Source of the DNA: Firmicutes bacterium UBA5449
GTDB lineage: Bacteria > Bacillota > SHA-98 > UBA4971
Length of the DNA: 10,621 nucleotides
Direction: 5' to 3'
Assembly (NCBI GenBank): GCA_002424305.1
Contig: DIQZ01000074.1
Location: 15,547-26,167 of the forward strand
Shown: in pieces, positions 1 through 6,529 of the stretch
Layout of the letters: every line of letters starts with the position of its first letter
How positions within the stretch are numbered: the stretch's first letter is position 1
The notes under the pieces: generated by a model
What the model was told of the DNA's origin: nothing
Database searches by the model: none
What the model saw: only the letters and a program-made list of their open reading frames with translations
Translations under genes and position numbers: made by a program

Positions 1-2299
1 GAGACATAGGGATTTCACCTGCAGTCACCGCTCTATTCAAGGCATCCACCACGCGTACAGCGTCCCGCCAATCCTGCGGCCACCCCACAAGAACTATATC
101 AGCGCCTGCATTTACCGCCATTACCGCAGCTTCTTCCAGGCCGAAGTTCTTGACGATAGCGCCCATTTCCATTGCATCGGTGACAATAAGCCCTGTAAAT
201 CCCATGTCTTCTCTGAGTAACCCGGTGAGGACACTTCGAGAAAGAGTTGCAGGCAGACCCGGCTCAGGTTCAAACGCTGGGAAAGTCACATGAGCAGTCA
301 TAACCACGTCAACCCCGGCATCAATAGCTGCCTGGAAAGGCTTAAGTTCAATAGCCTTCAATCTGGCTTTATCGTGCGGCACTGTAGGGAGCGCTATATG
401 CGAATCAAGAGATGTGTCGCCATGCCCGGGAAAGTGCTTAACAGTAGCGCTGACTCCTTCTTTCTGCAAACCTTGAACCATTGCAACCCCAAGTTCGGCA
501 ACTGCGTCTGCTGACTCTCCGAATGATCGCACACCGATTACAGGGTTACTTGGATTACTGTTCACGTCCACTGCAGGTGCAAAGTTCATATTGATACCGC
601 AGGCTCTGAGCTCTCGGGCGGTTACTTCTCCCACCTTACGTACAAGGGTAGGATCCCCTGCCGCTCCAAGGCCCATGTTCCCCGGGAATGACGTGGCGCC
701 CGGCAACCTTGCCACATACCCGCCCTCCTGATCGGCAGAGATGAAAAGCGGAACGCCTGCTCCTTGTGATGCAGCCATCTTTTGAAGCTCGTTGGAAAGG
801 GATGCTGTCTGAAACGGATCCGATAAATTCCGTGCGAAAAAGATTATTCCACCAACCTTACACTCTTTAAGCAAGGTCTCGACTTCAGACCCGGGAGTCA
901 TGCCGGGAAACCCTGCCATGACCATCTGGCCGACTTTCTCCTCAACACTCATGCGCGCAAGCAATGAGCTCGCGGCGCTCGCGCGATCCTCGGACGATAC
1001 CGGATTTGAGGCCGGCGATACTCGATTTGAAGCGGGACGAGTCATTGTAGGGGCTACAGCCCGTCGGTTAAAGGGACCACAGGTCAGTGCTTCCCAGTAA
1101 TCCGTCCTATCCTTGATGGAATCATATGAAAATAGGACTACTCCGGGTGCTTCAAGATCCCTTGCAGCTTCAATCTTCTCTATGCAGCCTGCCGGGTCTT
1201 CCAGCATAAGATAGACCCCGACTCCCGCCAAAGCCTTCCTTCCGGGCGGCATCTCCACCGCTTTTTGAATGTGACCTGTGAACCTCTGGGTATTTTGGGT
1301 GTACGCCATTGGCACCACAAAATCCACAATACCTTCTTGGATCCAGCCCCGCCAATCCTGCATCCGCCGGTTATAAGAGTCGTCCACATCAGGAAACACA
1401 GCGCATGACACTGCTACATCAGGCTTTGTCCGCTTGATGTCTTTCCAGACCCTCCGAACCACCTCAGTCACTTGTTCGCGGCGAAACTCATCCCACTTAG
1501 CGCTCAGGTTCTCAAAAAGATCCTCTCCGTCTACGATTTCGCCACGCAAGGTCTCCGGCTTCTTCACAAGGTCCAGCGGATCATAGCCCGTAAGCTTTCT
1601 GAACTCATCTCTTGCCTCGTCGCTGTACCCATACTTTCTACCGGGATATCTAATGTAGTCGAAATGCACCCCGTCTACGTCGTAGTTTGCAGCTACTTCC
1701 ATGAAGACATTGCGGACGTATTCCTTTACGCCTTCTATTGCAGGATCAAGCATCACCGAAACAAGTTCATCTCTACCCATTTCCGCAGTGTAATCTAAGG
1801 TTGATACTTGGTTGTGATCTACCAATGACCACTCCGGATGCTGAGTAAGCACGTGTTTGTCCTGATACTCACCACATCCCAATTGTCCTACGGTAAAAGC
1901 ATTGATCCACGCATGGACCTCGATTCCTACGGCGTGTGCCCTCCGGATGCAAAATGCTAACGGGTCGAATCCTTCGGGGATATCCGGCATCTTAGGCACG
2001 ATCTCACTTTCATAATACGCTTCTCCACGCCCGTTAACCTGTACTAACAGGGCGTTGAAATTGCTCTCATAGGCCCTTTCGATCACTTGCTCTATTGATG
2101 CTTGAGACTTCATACTCGTGCGTACAACCCACAGTCCGCGGAACTCACTATCTATTGCAGCTTCCGGATCCACACCGCATCCCACCATGATATGTATCGC
2201 CCCTCCCATTATCAATAGAATAGCCACGAGAAAACTTACATGATATTGCGGGCCGACCTGCCTAAAAATCTTGGCTATCCGCGCAAAAGACTCCCTCAT
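1..2299 (-). CDS. GHL10-type glycoside hydrolase fused to GH3/NagZ-type beta-N-acetylhexosaminidase, putative lipoprotein (C-terminus beyond the window)
   Basis: I translated one uninterrupted frame of 766 codons running off the left edge. Residues 1-20 are a charged start, 21-39 a hydrophobic segment, and M-V-G-C at 38-41 resembles a lipobox, so lipidation at Cys41 and surface anchoring are likely. Residues about 50-405 match the GHL10 (DUF187) family: GLWVVR at 55-60, VHAWINAF at 128-135, DGVHFDYIRYP at 209-219 and VDFVVPMAYTQ at 325-335. A Ser/Pro/Arg linker (410-440) leads to a GH3 NagZ domain with KHFPGHGDTSLDSH at 621-634, which holds the His and Asp of the catalytic loop, and the nucleophile motif VTDAMEMGAI at 706-715 (Asp708). 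NagZ-type enzymes remove N-acetylglucosamine from peptidoglycan fragments; GHL10 proteins are thought to act on wall or other glycans. Start ATG 2299 is preceded by an aagggag sequence about 12 bases away. A joint wall-turnover role is inference. Confidence 0.9.
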   Translation of the reverse strand, partial: MRESFARIAKIFRQVGPQYHVSFLVAILLIMGGAIHIMVGCGVDPEAAIDSEFRGLWVVRTSMKSQASIEQVIERAYESNFNALLVQVNGRGEAYYESEIVPKMPDIPEGFDPLAFCIRRAHAVGIEVHAWINAFTVGQLGCGEYQDKHVLTQHPEWSLVDHNQVSTLDYTAEMGRDELVSVMLDPAIEGVKEYVRNVFMEVAANYDVDGVHFDYIRYPGRKYGYSDEARDEFRKLTGYDPLDLVKKPETLRGEIVDGEDLFENLSAKWDEFRREQVTEVVRRVWKDIKRTKPDVAVSCAVFPDVDDSYNRRMQDWRGWIQEGIVDFVVPMAYTQNTQRFTGHIQKAVEMPPGRKALAGVGVYLMLEDPAGCIEKIEAARDLEAPGVVLFSYDSIKDRTDYWEALTCGPFNRRAVAPTMTRPASNRVSPASNPVSSEDRASAASSLLARMSVEEKVGQMVMAGFPGMTPGSEVETLLKECKVGGIIFFARNLSDPFQTASLSNELQKMAASQGAGVPLFISADQEGGYVARLPGATSFPGNMGLGAAGDPTLVRKVGEVTARELRACGINMNFAPAVDVNSNPSNPVIGVRSFGESADAVAELGVAMVQGLQKEGVSATVKHFPGHGDTSLDSHIALPTVPHDKARLKAIELKPFQAAIDAGVDVVMTAHVTFPAFEPEPGLPATLSRSVLTGLLREDMGFTGLIVTDAMEMGAIVKNFGLEEAAVMAVNAGADIVLVGWPQDWRDAVRVVDALNRAVTAGEIPMS

Positions 2300-2347
2300 T
2301 AGCTCATCGAACTCCCTTTCCGGTCAGCGAAAAAGCCTAATACTGTC

Positions 2348-2376
2348 AATAAAACAAATTCAATACTGACTGGCAA
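2348..2376 (-). promoter_or_regulatory. candidate sigma-A promoter of the GHL10-NagZ gene
   Basis: On the minus strand, TTGCCA (2371-2376) and TTTATT (2348-2353) are separated by 17 bases. This would put the transcript start about 40 bases before the ATG at 2299. Both boxes are imperfect and the spacer is AT-rich, so this is only a candidate. Confidence 0.3.
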
Positions 2377-2403
2377 ATACCTGCTAAACCGCACATATCT
2401 CTG

Positions 2404-2482
2404 GGAATATCGGTGAATATGCCAATATTCCATATCGATCGCCCTCTTACTTTTGCATAAGTGTATTGATGCGGGAATATTC
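2404..2482. repeat. GAATAT repeats in the divergent spacer, possible operator
   Basis: GGAATAT at 2404-2410 is mirrored by ATATTCC at 2425-2431, forming a 7-base inverted repeat with a 14-base gap. A further GAATAT begins at 2415, so the three copies are spaced by 10 bases, about one helical turn. A fourth copy is in the palindrome GAATATTC at 2475-2482. The set lies between the GHL10-NagZ gene and the RDD gene, where a shared regulator could bind. No regulator is identified. Confidence 0.3.
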
Positions 2483-2566
2483 GCACTTATATGAAGTTTA
2501 TGGAAGGATATATAAAGTTATAGGTGAATACTCTGGTTAGTATAACGACAAAAGGGAGGGGTTCTT

Positions 2567-3067
2567 TTGGCACATGAAAAAGCTAATCTGGGCAAACGAC
2601 TCGTCGCGGCAATAATTGACGGATTGATAGCCGGGGTTTTATCGGGAGTTATCTCGTTTCTGGGGATCGGGTCTCTACTTGGCGGTGCTTACATTTTGAC
2701 TAAGGACGCCCTGATGTTTGAATTGCTGAAGGAGCCGGCGTGGAAAGGCCGGAGCGTTGGTAAGCGGGTTATGCGTCTTAAGGTCGCAGGACCACGTGGC
2801 AGCGATGTAAATTTTGAGTCATCTGCAAAGCGTAATTGGCCTCTGGCAATAGGAGAGCTTCTTTCATTCATAGTCGCGTTAATGCCCACAGGAAAGGTAG
2901 CATGGTCAAGCTGGTCTCTTATTGTCGGCGTAAGTTTGATAATCGGAATTATTGAAATTGCCTTGGTGCTTACAGATCCACAAGGAAGAAGACTTGGCGA
3001 CAGACTGGCAGACACTAGAGTAGTGGAAGTGGCGGAGGAAGGTCCTTCAGCCGACCGGACGCTGTGA
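2567..3067 (+). CDS. RDD-family integral membrane protein
   Basis: A 166-residue protein. RDD proteins are small polytopic membrane proteins named for conserved Arg and Asp residues; most have no firm function, though some have been linked to ion transport. Visible hallmarks are KRLVAAIIDG at 10-19 (Arg11, Asp18), the loop GRSVGKRVMRLKV around residues 61-73, and DPQGRRLGDRLADTRVV near the C-terminus. Hydrophobic segments lie at about 13-45, 93-107 and 113-136. The start is TTG, with an aaagggagggg ribosome site ending 5 bases upstream; the nearby ATG at 2574 is out of frame. The hydrophilic tail after about residue 153 probably lies in the cytoplasm. It is the first plus-strand gene of a cluster with a small DNA-binding protein and an envelope peptidase. 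Its first seven codons recur out of frame at the start of degV. Confidence 0.85.
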   Translation: MAHEKANLGKRLVAAIIDGLIAGVLSGVISFLGIGSLLGGAYILTKDALMFELLKEPAWKGRSVGKRVMRLKVAGPRGSDVNFESSAKRNWPLAIGELLSFIVALMPTGKVAWSSWSLIVGVSLIIGIIEIALVLTDPQGRRLGDRLADTRVVEVAEEGPSADRTL

Positions 3068-3135
3068 GATTCAGGACGGGAAAGGGATCCCGACCTTTAT
3101 ATACTTGTCTTGGCATAAAAAAGGGACATCCTCAC

Positions 3136-3150
3136 TATACTGGTAGTATA
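3136..3150. promoter_or_regulatory. perfect palindrome upstream of the small HTH gene, possible operator
   Basis: TATACT-GGT-AGTATA is a perfect inverted repeat with 6-base arms and a 3-base centre, ending 26 bases before the preferred ATG at 3177. TATACT could itself act as a -10 box, though the nearest -35-like TTGGCA (3110-3115) is 20 bases away. Autoregulation by the HTH protein just downstream is a reasonable guess but nothing proves it. Confidence 0.35.
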
Positions 3151-3176
3151 AGCCATATTGGGAGAGGATGGGGAAC

Positions 3177-3353
3177 ATGACCACATTTTTGAAACTTAGG
3201 CAGAAAGCAGGCATCAGCGCTAAAGAGCTCTCTATGCGTACAGGAATTCCTTTTGATCTGGTAGTCAAAGCTGAACTGGGTCTTATCAGGCTTCGTCCAC
3301 AACAAGCAAGAAAGCTGATGACCGCGCTAAATCGTGCCACGTCAAGAGAATAA
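3177..3353 (+). CDS. small XRE/Cro-type helix-turn-helix DNA-binding protein
   Basis: A 58-residue protein that is almost entirely one helix-turn-helix domain. The pattern LRQKAGISAKELSMRTGI (helices 1-2 and the turn), then V-x-K-A-E-L-G-L and a closing helix QQARKLMTAL, matches the XRE/Cro family. I prefer ATG 3177: ggagagg lies 9 bases upstream, whereas the ATG at 3168 directly abuts that ribosome site (61 residues if used). There is no added sensor or dimerization domain, so it probably dimerizes through the HTH domain or acts with a partner. It lies 109 bases after the RDD gene and only 11 bases before the peptidase gene, with which it is probably co-transcribed. The target is unknown; a perfect 6-3-6 palindrome just upstream is a natural candidate. 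Confidence 0.7.
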   Translation: MTTFLKLRQKAGISAKELSMRTGIPFDLVVKAELGLIRLRPQQARKLMTALNRATSRE

Positions 3354-3364
3354 AGGGCATCAAG

Positions 3365-4549
3365 ATGTACGTTTTATATGGAAGAAGAATTGTACTAGGC
3401 CTAATTGCTATCATTATTATTGTATTAGCATTAAGAGGTATCCCTCATCGACCCGTCGGAGGGATACCTTTATCTCTGGAAAGACTTATTGGCACCCGAC
3501 TTAATATGCTATTCTCTGAAAGAGCAGAGGCTGTCATCTGTGGAGACATAGACACATTGGCGTCTCACTATGATCTTGACTCACGTTATGGCCAATGGGC
3601 TTTTGATCATGAGATGAGAAGATCTGCATATCTCACAGCTTGGAGTGCGGCACGCGGTATCAAGTTCCTTGATACAGAGGTTGAAATCAGAATTAACTCA
3701 ATAGAACTCAGAGGGACTACTGCTTGGATCGAGCTGGATGAAAGCACCAAAATCGTATACAGACACAAATCTCAATCTGCATCCAAATTCGACTTCTTTG
3801 GCATTGGAACTGAACATTTCATTGAGCTTGCATTCAAAGACGGGGCATGGCTGGTCAGGAGAGACTGGTATTTAGATCCCCTTGACGTGGATGCCGATTC
3901 CATAAGCACTGATGCTGCACTTGTCTCTACGTCAGAAAACCTCCTGGTAACTCCCGGCCAATTGGATGCACATCCCGGTGAGGTTACGAGAAAAGACTAC
4001 GACTCGATCTATGACAGGGAAAATGCAGTGGCATATGCTGAAAAGTACTGTGGGTTAGCATGGGGCTGTGGTAATAATCACAAATATAACCCTTCATACA
4101 AGAATTTTACAGGCCTCGGAGGTGATTGCACGAATTTCGCCTCTCAAATTCTAGGCGATGAACAGGCAGGCAATCTGCCTATGACGTATACATGGCGATA
4201 TGTTCCATATGGGCCCACAGCCGGAGCAACCCGTGCTTGGGCTCAAGCGTCCGGTTTGCTTAATTATTTGCTAAGCAGCGGACGAGCCAAGACGCTCGCC
4301 CGCGCCACTTATGCTAACTTGATAACCCCTAGCGAAACATACCCTGTAGGAGCCATAGGTGCCCTTAACAAAGGCGATCTCATAGTCTACGAAGATAAGG
4401 GACGCATTGTGCATTTTGCAGTAGTCGTCTCTCAAGACTCCGGCTCCTACTTAGTAGTCAACTCTCATACTGCTGACCGCTACCATGTGCCATGGGATCT
4501 GGGATGGGATCGGAGCACCATATTTTGGCTAATCAAGATCGTTGTATGA
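3365..4549 (+). CDS. membrane-anchored Amidase_6-domain cysteine amidase/peptidase
   Basis: A 394-residue protein with an uncleaved-looking signal anchor at about 7-24, so the bulk should lie outside the membrane. Residues about 45-175 form an alpha/beta region of NTF2-like appearance (SERAEAVICGDIDTLASHY, then FKDGAWLVRRDWYLDP); I do not recognise it firmly. From 216 the Amidase_6 signature follows: YDRENAVAYAEKY, NPSYKNF, GGDCTNFASQ with probable catalytic Cys255, IVHFAVVV with His350, and NSHTADR at 366-372. These resemble the Cys-His arrangement of NlpC/P60-like papain-fold enzymes. Family members are common in spore-forming Bacillota; substrates are mostly unknown, and peptidoglycan peptides or secreted proteins are plausible. 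Cys229 and Cys235 flank a short insertion and could form a disulfide. Ribosome site aaaggg lies 7 bases before ATG. It is probably co-transcribed with the HTH gene. Confidence 0.85.
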   Translation: MYVLYGRRIVLGLIAIIIIVLALRGIPHRPVGGIPLSLERLIGTRLNMLFSERAEAVICGDIDTLASHYDLDSRYGQWAFDHEMRRSAYLTAWSAARGIKFLDTEVEIRINSIELRGTTAWIELDESTKIVYRHKSQSASKFDFFGIGTEHFIELAFKDGAWLVRRDWYLDPLDVDADSISTDAALVSTSENLLVTPGQLDAHPGEVTRKDYDSIYDRENAVAYAEKYCGLAWGCGNNHKYNPSYKNFTGLGGDCTNFASQILGDEQAGNLPMTYTWRYVPYGPTAGATRAWAQASGLLNYLLSSGRAKTLARATYANLITPSETYPVGAIGALNKGDLIVYEDKGRIVHFAVVVSQDSGSYLVVNSHTADRYHVPWDLGWDRSTIFWLIKIVV

Positions 4550-4572
4550 GCCTGTCCCACCTGCTAAGGAGC

Positions 4573-4770
4573 CTAGTAGTCTTCATTTGAGATCTCAGTT
4601 TTTAATGTATCCCAGATACTTACCGTTGATCCACAAATAGGACAAGGCACCATTGCTTCAGAAGATGACATGTCAGCAACACTTATCATATTCCCGCATT
4701 GCTTACACTTAACGCTACTTTCTGCATTCTCAGGCATATGAGAGCAGTTCCCGCATTCTCTGTTCTTCAT
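4573..4770 (-). CDS. small zinc-ribbon protein
   Basis: A 65-residue acidic protein with three CxxC knuckles: CGNC (6-9), CKQC (22-25) and CPIC (43-46). The first two would make one four-cysteine zinc ribbon. The third knuckle has no partner pair inside the protein; it may be a degenerate ribbon or may bind a metal across a dimer. ATG 4770 has a clear aaagggg site 8 bases upstream, which supports it as a real gene. It converges on the Amidase_6 gene with only 23 bases between stops and no evident terminator. Small ribbons of this type occur as adaptors or in transcription-related proteins, but the sequence alone does not assign a role. Confidence 0.7.
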   Translation of the reverse strand: MKNRECGNCSHMPENAESSVKCKQCGNMISVADMSSSEAMVPCPICGSTVSIWDTLKTEISNEDY

Positions 4771-4899
4771 ACTGATTCCCCTTTGTGTTTCTGATTTAGT
4801 GCTGCAAACCGATTATTCCGCATAACATCCTTATTGTTTCCCTTATCTACATTTCTTAAGACTTTGCACCTTTATATGTTGATAGTCTGACATTCTTCC

Positions 4900-4957
4900 C
4901 GCCCATTGACACGGGCGAGGTTTGCTCTGCAGACTTCTATAATACTCTTGTGCAGAG
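4900..4957 (+). promoter_or_regulatory. candidate promoter/leader region of degV with two inverted repeats
   Basis: A perfect TATAAT lies at 4938-4943, but the TTGACA at 4906-4911 is 26 bases away, too far to serve as its -35 box. TTGACA sits in the loop of a GC-rich hairpin (CGCCC 4900-4904, GGGCG 4913-4917). TATAAT sits between perfect 7-base arms CTCTGCA (4925-4931) and TGCAGAG (4951-4957). A second possible promoter is TTGATG (4980-4985) with TAGATT (5002-5007), 16 bases apart. Repeat arms around a -10 box without a good -35 box suggest activator or repressor control; this is inference. Confidence 0.35.
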
Positions 4958-5057
4958 AGAAGAGACTAATGTGAAGGATTTGATGTTAGCATGACGAAGA
5001 ATAGATTTGCACTAAAAAGAATATATGTTAATTAGTGGTATTTCGGACAAGAGGAGG

Positions 5058-5102
5058 ATGCCTCATGTGGCACACGAAAAAGCCAATCGAAAATTCTATT
5101 AG
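5058..5102 (+). pseudogene. fossil of an RDD-gene start region (MAHEKAN frame) overlapping the degV start
   Basis: Bases 5068-5088 match 2568-2588, at the start of the RDD gene, at 19 of 21 positions. In the RDD frame (GTG 5067 here, TTG 2567 there) both encode MAHEKAN, and both differences are silent third-position changes (CAT/CAC His, GCT/GCC Ala). In this copy the frame closes at TAG 5100-5102, giving MAHEKANRKFY, or three residues more from ATG 5058. Looser similarity continues upstream through the ribosome site to about 5014. It looks like the remnant of a duplicated gene start on which the degV start is overprinted. A translated micro-peptide is the alternative. Confidence 0.5.
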
Positions 5103-5952
5103 GTTTGTAACGGATAGCACTGCCGCTTTGCCCGAAGAGTGGCTTAAGGCTCATAATGTTGCGCTTGTTCCTTTACTTGTCAATATAGAATCAGAAGTCT
5201 ATAAAGAGAGCATCGAAATTAGCAATCGTGATTTCTATGCTAAACTAAGAAATGCAAAAGAGCTGCCTACTACCTCACAGCCATCGTCAGGTGATTTTCT
5301 CATTACTTATGAGCGTCTCTTGGAAGAAGGCGCAAAAACCATTATTTCTATCCATATTTCCAGCGGGATCAGCGGCACAGCAAACTCCGCCCGAACCGCT
5401 GCGGGAATGATAGAAGATGCGGACGCTGACATCGTTGTTATTGACTCAAAGCAAACCGGGGCTGCCCTTGGTTTCATAGTAAAAGAAGCTGTAGAGTATG
5501 CTGAGTCAGGCAAAAGCAAAGAGGAAATTATTAATCGAGTGCATCAGGTCATGGACGCGATGAGGACTCTTTTTGTTGTGAACGATCTTATGTTTATCCA
5601 TAAAGGAGGACGTCTCTCAGGCGCCCAAGCTATAATAGGATCACTTTTGCAGATCAAACCCATTCTTCATTTCGTTCGTGAAGACGGGCGAATCGAAGTT
5701 ATGGAACAAGTCAGAACTGAGAAGCGCGCTTTAAGGCGAATCACAGATCTTATGATAGCTGAAGGAGGCGGGAACACGCTTCCTACAAATATCGCCATAG
5801 CATATGCAGATAACGTGGAAAAAGCGGAAGAAGTTGCACAGGCATTAGAAAAAGAATTCCCCGGTATTGGAGCAATTCCAATAGAAATCGGACCGATAAT
5901 CGGAACCCACGTTGGTCCCGGACTCATCGGATTTCAATTTTATTACTGTTAA
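5065..5952 (+). CDS. DegV-family fatty-acid-binding protein
   Basis: A 295-residue protein of normal family length. DegV proteins bind a fatty acid between two alpha/beta domains; the FakB members present it to the kinase FakA for phosphorylation and entry into phospholipid synthesis. Hallmarks are FVTDSTAALPEE (14-25), TTSQPS (69-74), HISSGISGT (97-105), MFIHKGGRLSG, LLQIKPILHF and the closing GTHVGPGLIG that contributes to the lipid head-group site. I prefer ATG 5065, with gaggagg 7 bases upstream; an in-frame GTG at 5035 would add ten residues but would place the ribosome site inside the gene. No kinase gene is nearby. The first seven codons or so are an out-of-frame reading of a block shared with the RDD gene start. 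Whether this is FakB-like or another DegV subgroup is not certain. Confidence 0.9.
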   Translation: MWHTKKPIENSIRFVTDSTAALPEEWLKAHNVALVPLLVNIESEVYKESIEISNRDFYAKLRNAKELPTTSQPSSGDFLITYERLLEEGAKTIISIHISSGISGTANSARTAAGMIEDADADIVVIDSKQTGAALGFIVKEAVEYAESGKSKEEIINRVHQVMDAMRTLFVVNDLMFIHKGGRLSGAQAIIGSLLQIKPILHFVREDGRIEVMEQVRTEKRALRRITDLMIAEGGGNTLPTNIAIAYADNVEKAEEVAQALEKEFPGIGAIPIEIGPIIGTHVGPGLIGFQFYYC

Positions 5953-6046
5953 TTTTTCTTGTGAATATGTAATAGACATAATATAGCAAGAAGAATACCC
6001 GGAGTTCAGCCAAAGCGGAATAACAACAGAAATAGATAGAAAAGTT

Positions 6047-6072
6047 GTAGGCCGTCCCCCAGGACGGCCTAC
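6047..6072. terminator. bidirectional intrinsic terminator between degV and the first SASP gene
   Basis: A perfect 11-base-pair stem (GTAGGCCGTCC / GGACGGCCTAC) with a 4-base loop lies between the converging degV (stop 5952) and SASP (stop 6123) genes. Read on the minus strand the stem is followed by aacttttct, a short U tract. Read on the plus strand it is followed by a weaker T-containing stretch. It probably stops transcription from both sides, more efficiently from the SASP side. Confidence 0.85.
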
Positions 6073-6122
6073 TTCGTATACTTTACTGCTCCATATGCTT
6101 CACTGCTTCATATAATTATAAG

Positions 6123-6467
6123 CTACACAGGCTGAATAGGCTGATTGTAGCTTGTCTGCCCTGCTCCGTACCCTGTCTGAGCGAAAGCCTGGGTGCTACT
6201 TGGCTGGGTAAGGCCGGCCTGGAATCCTGCTTTGACTCCGGACATAGTGCCTTCTACCAGCGAGCGCTGGGCAGCCTCTATCATCCTGCGAACCATTTGT
6301 CCGCCTACTGCGCCACATTGTGCTGAAGGCAGGTTACCCCAGTAGCCCGTGTTTATGATATTGCCAGGCAGGTTTAGTTCGTTTGCAATTTCGTACTTAA
6401 ACCTATCAAGAGCTGCAAGGGCCTCAGGAACAACCGGACGATTCCTTCTACGTGAACCGCGTGCCAT
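6123..6467 (-). CDS. alpha/beta-type small acid-soluble spore protein, extended form
   Basis: A 114-residue protein; classical alpha/beta SASPs have about 60-75 residues. These proteins saturate forespore DNA, shift it to an A-like form that resists UV and heat, and are degraded at germination by the Gpr protease. The core is FKYEIANELNL (23-33), including the Gpr cleavage motif with the expected cut after Glu26, then GYWGNLPSAQCGAVGGQMVRRMI (41-63). Cys51-Gly52 replaces the common Asn-Gly. Extensions are an Arg-rich N-terminus (RGSRRRNRP) and a C-terminal tail rich in Gln, Gly, Ser and Tyr; AGFQAGL at 80-86 is shared with the second SASP. ATG 6467 has ggaggg and ggtggtg upstream. A sigma-G-like promoter lies about 32 bases before the start, and a strong terminator follows the stop. 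Confidence 0.93.
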   Translation of the reverse strand: MARGSRRRNRPVVPEALAALDRFKYEIANELNLPGNIINTGYWGNLPSAQCGAVGGQMVRRMIEAAQRSLVEGTMSGVKAGFQAGLTQPSSTQAFAQTGYGAGQTSYNQPIQPV

Positions 6468-6498
6468 TATACTTCACCACCCTCCACGCTTTTCTGTT

Positions 6499-6529
6499 TA
6501 TAGTGTCACACAAATGCATGAACGTATGC
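6499..6529 (-). promoter_or_regulatory. sigma-G-like promoter of the first SASP gene
   Basis: On the minus strand GCATA (6525-6529) fits the sigma-G -35 consensus GHATR, and CACTATA (6499-6505) matches the -10 consensus CATWMTA at six of seven positions, 19 bases apart (usual about 18). The predicted transcript would start near 6492 and give a leader of about 25 bases containing the ribosome site. Forespore sigma-G control is what is expected for SASP genes. Confidence 0.5.

Noticed and set aside
1000..1100. Frameshift or gene boundary between the GHL10 and GH3 domains
   Set aside because: The reading frame is continuous through the linker, with no stop and no ribosome site ahead of the GH3 part.
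1472..1798. Plus-strand open frame of 108 codons
   Set aside because: It lies antisense inside the well-supported GHL10 domain and has no ribosome site or recognisable domain.
3074..3100. Possible terminator after the RDD gene (CGGGA/TCCCG)
   Set aside because: The stem is only five pairs and no U tract follows, so it is too weak to call.
5035..5064. Longer degV start at GTG 5035
   Set aside because: The strong gaggagg site lies inside that extension and is well placed for ATG 5065.
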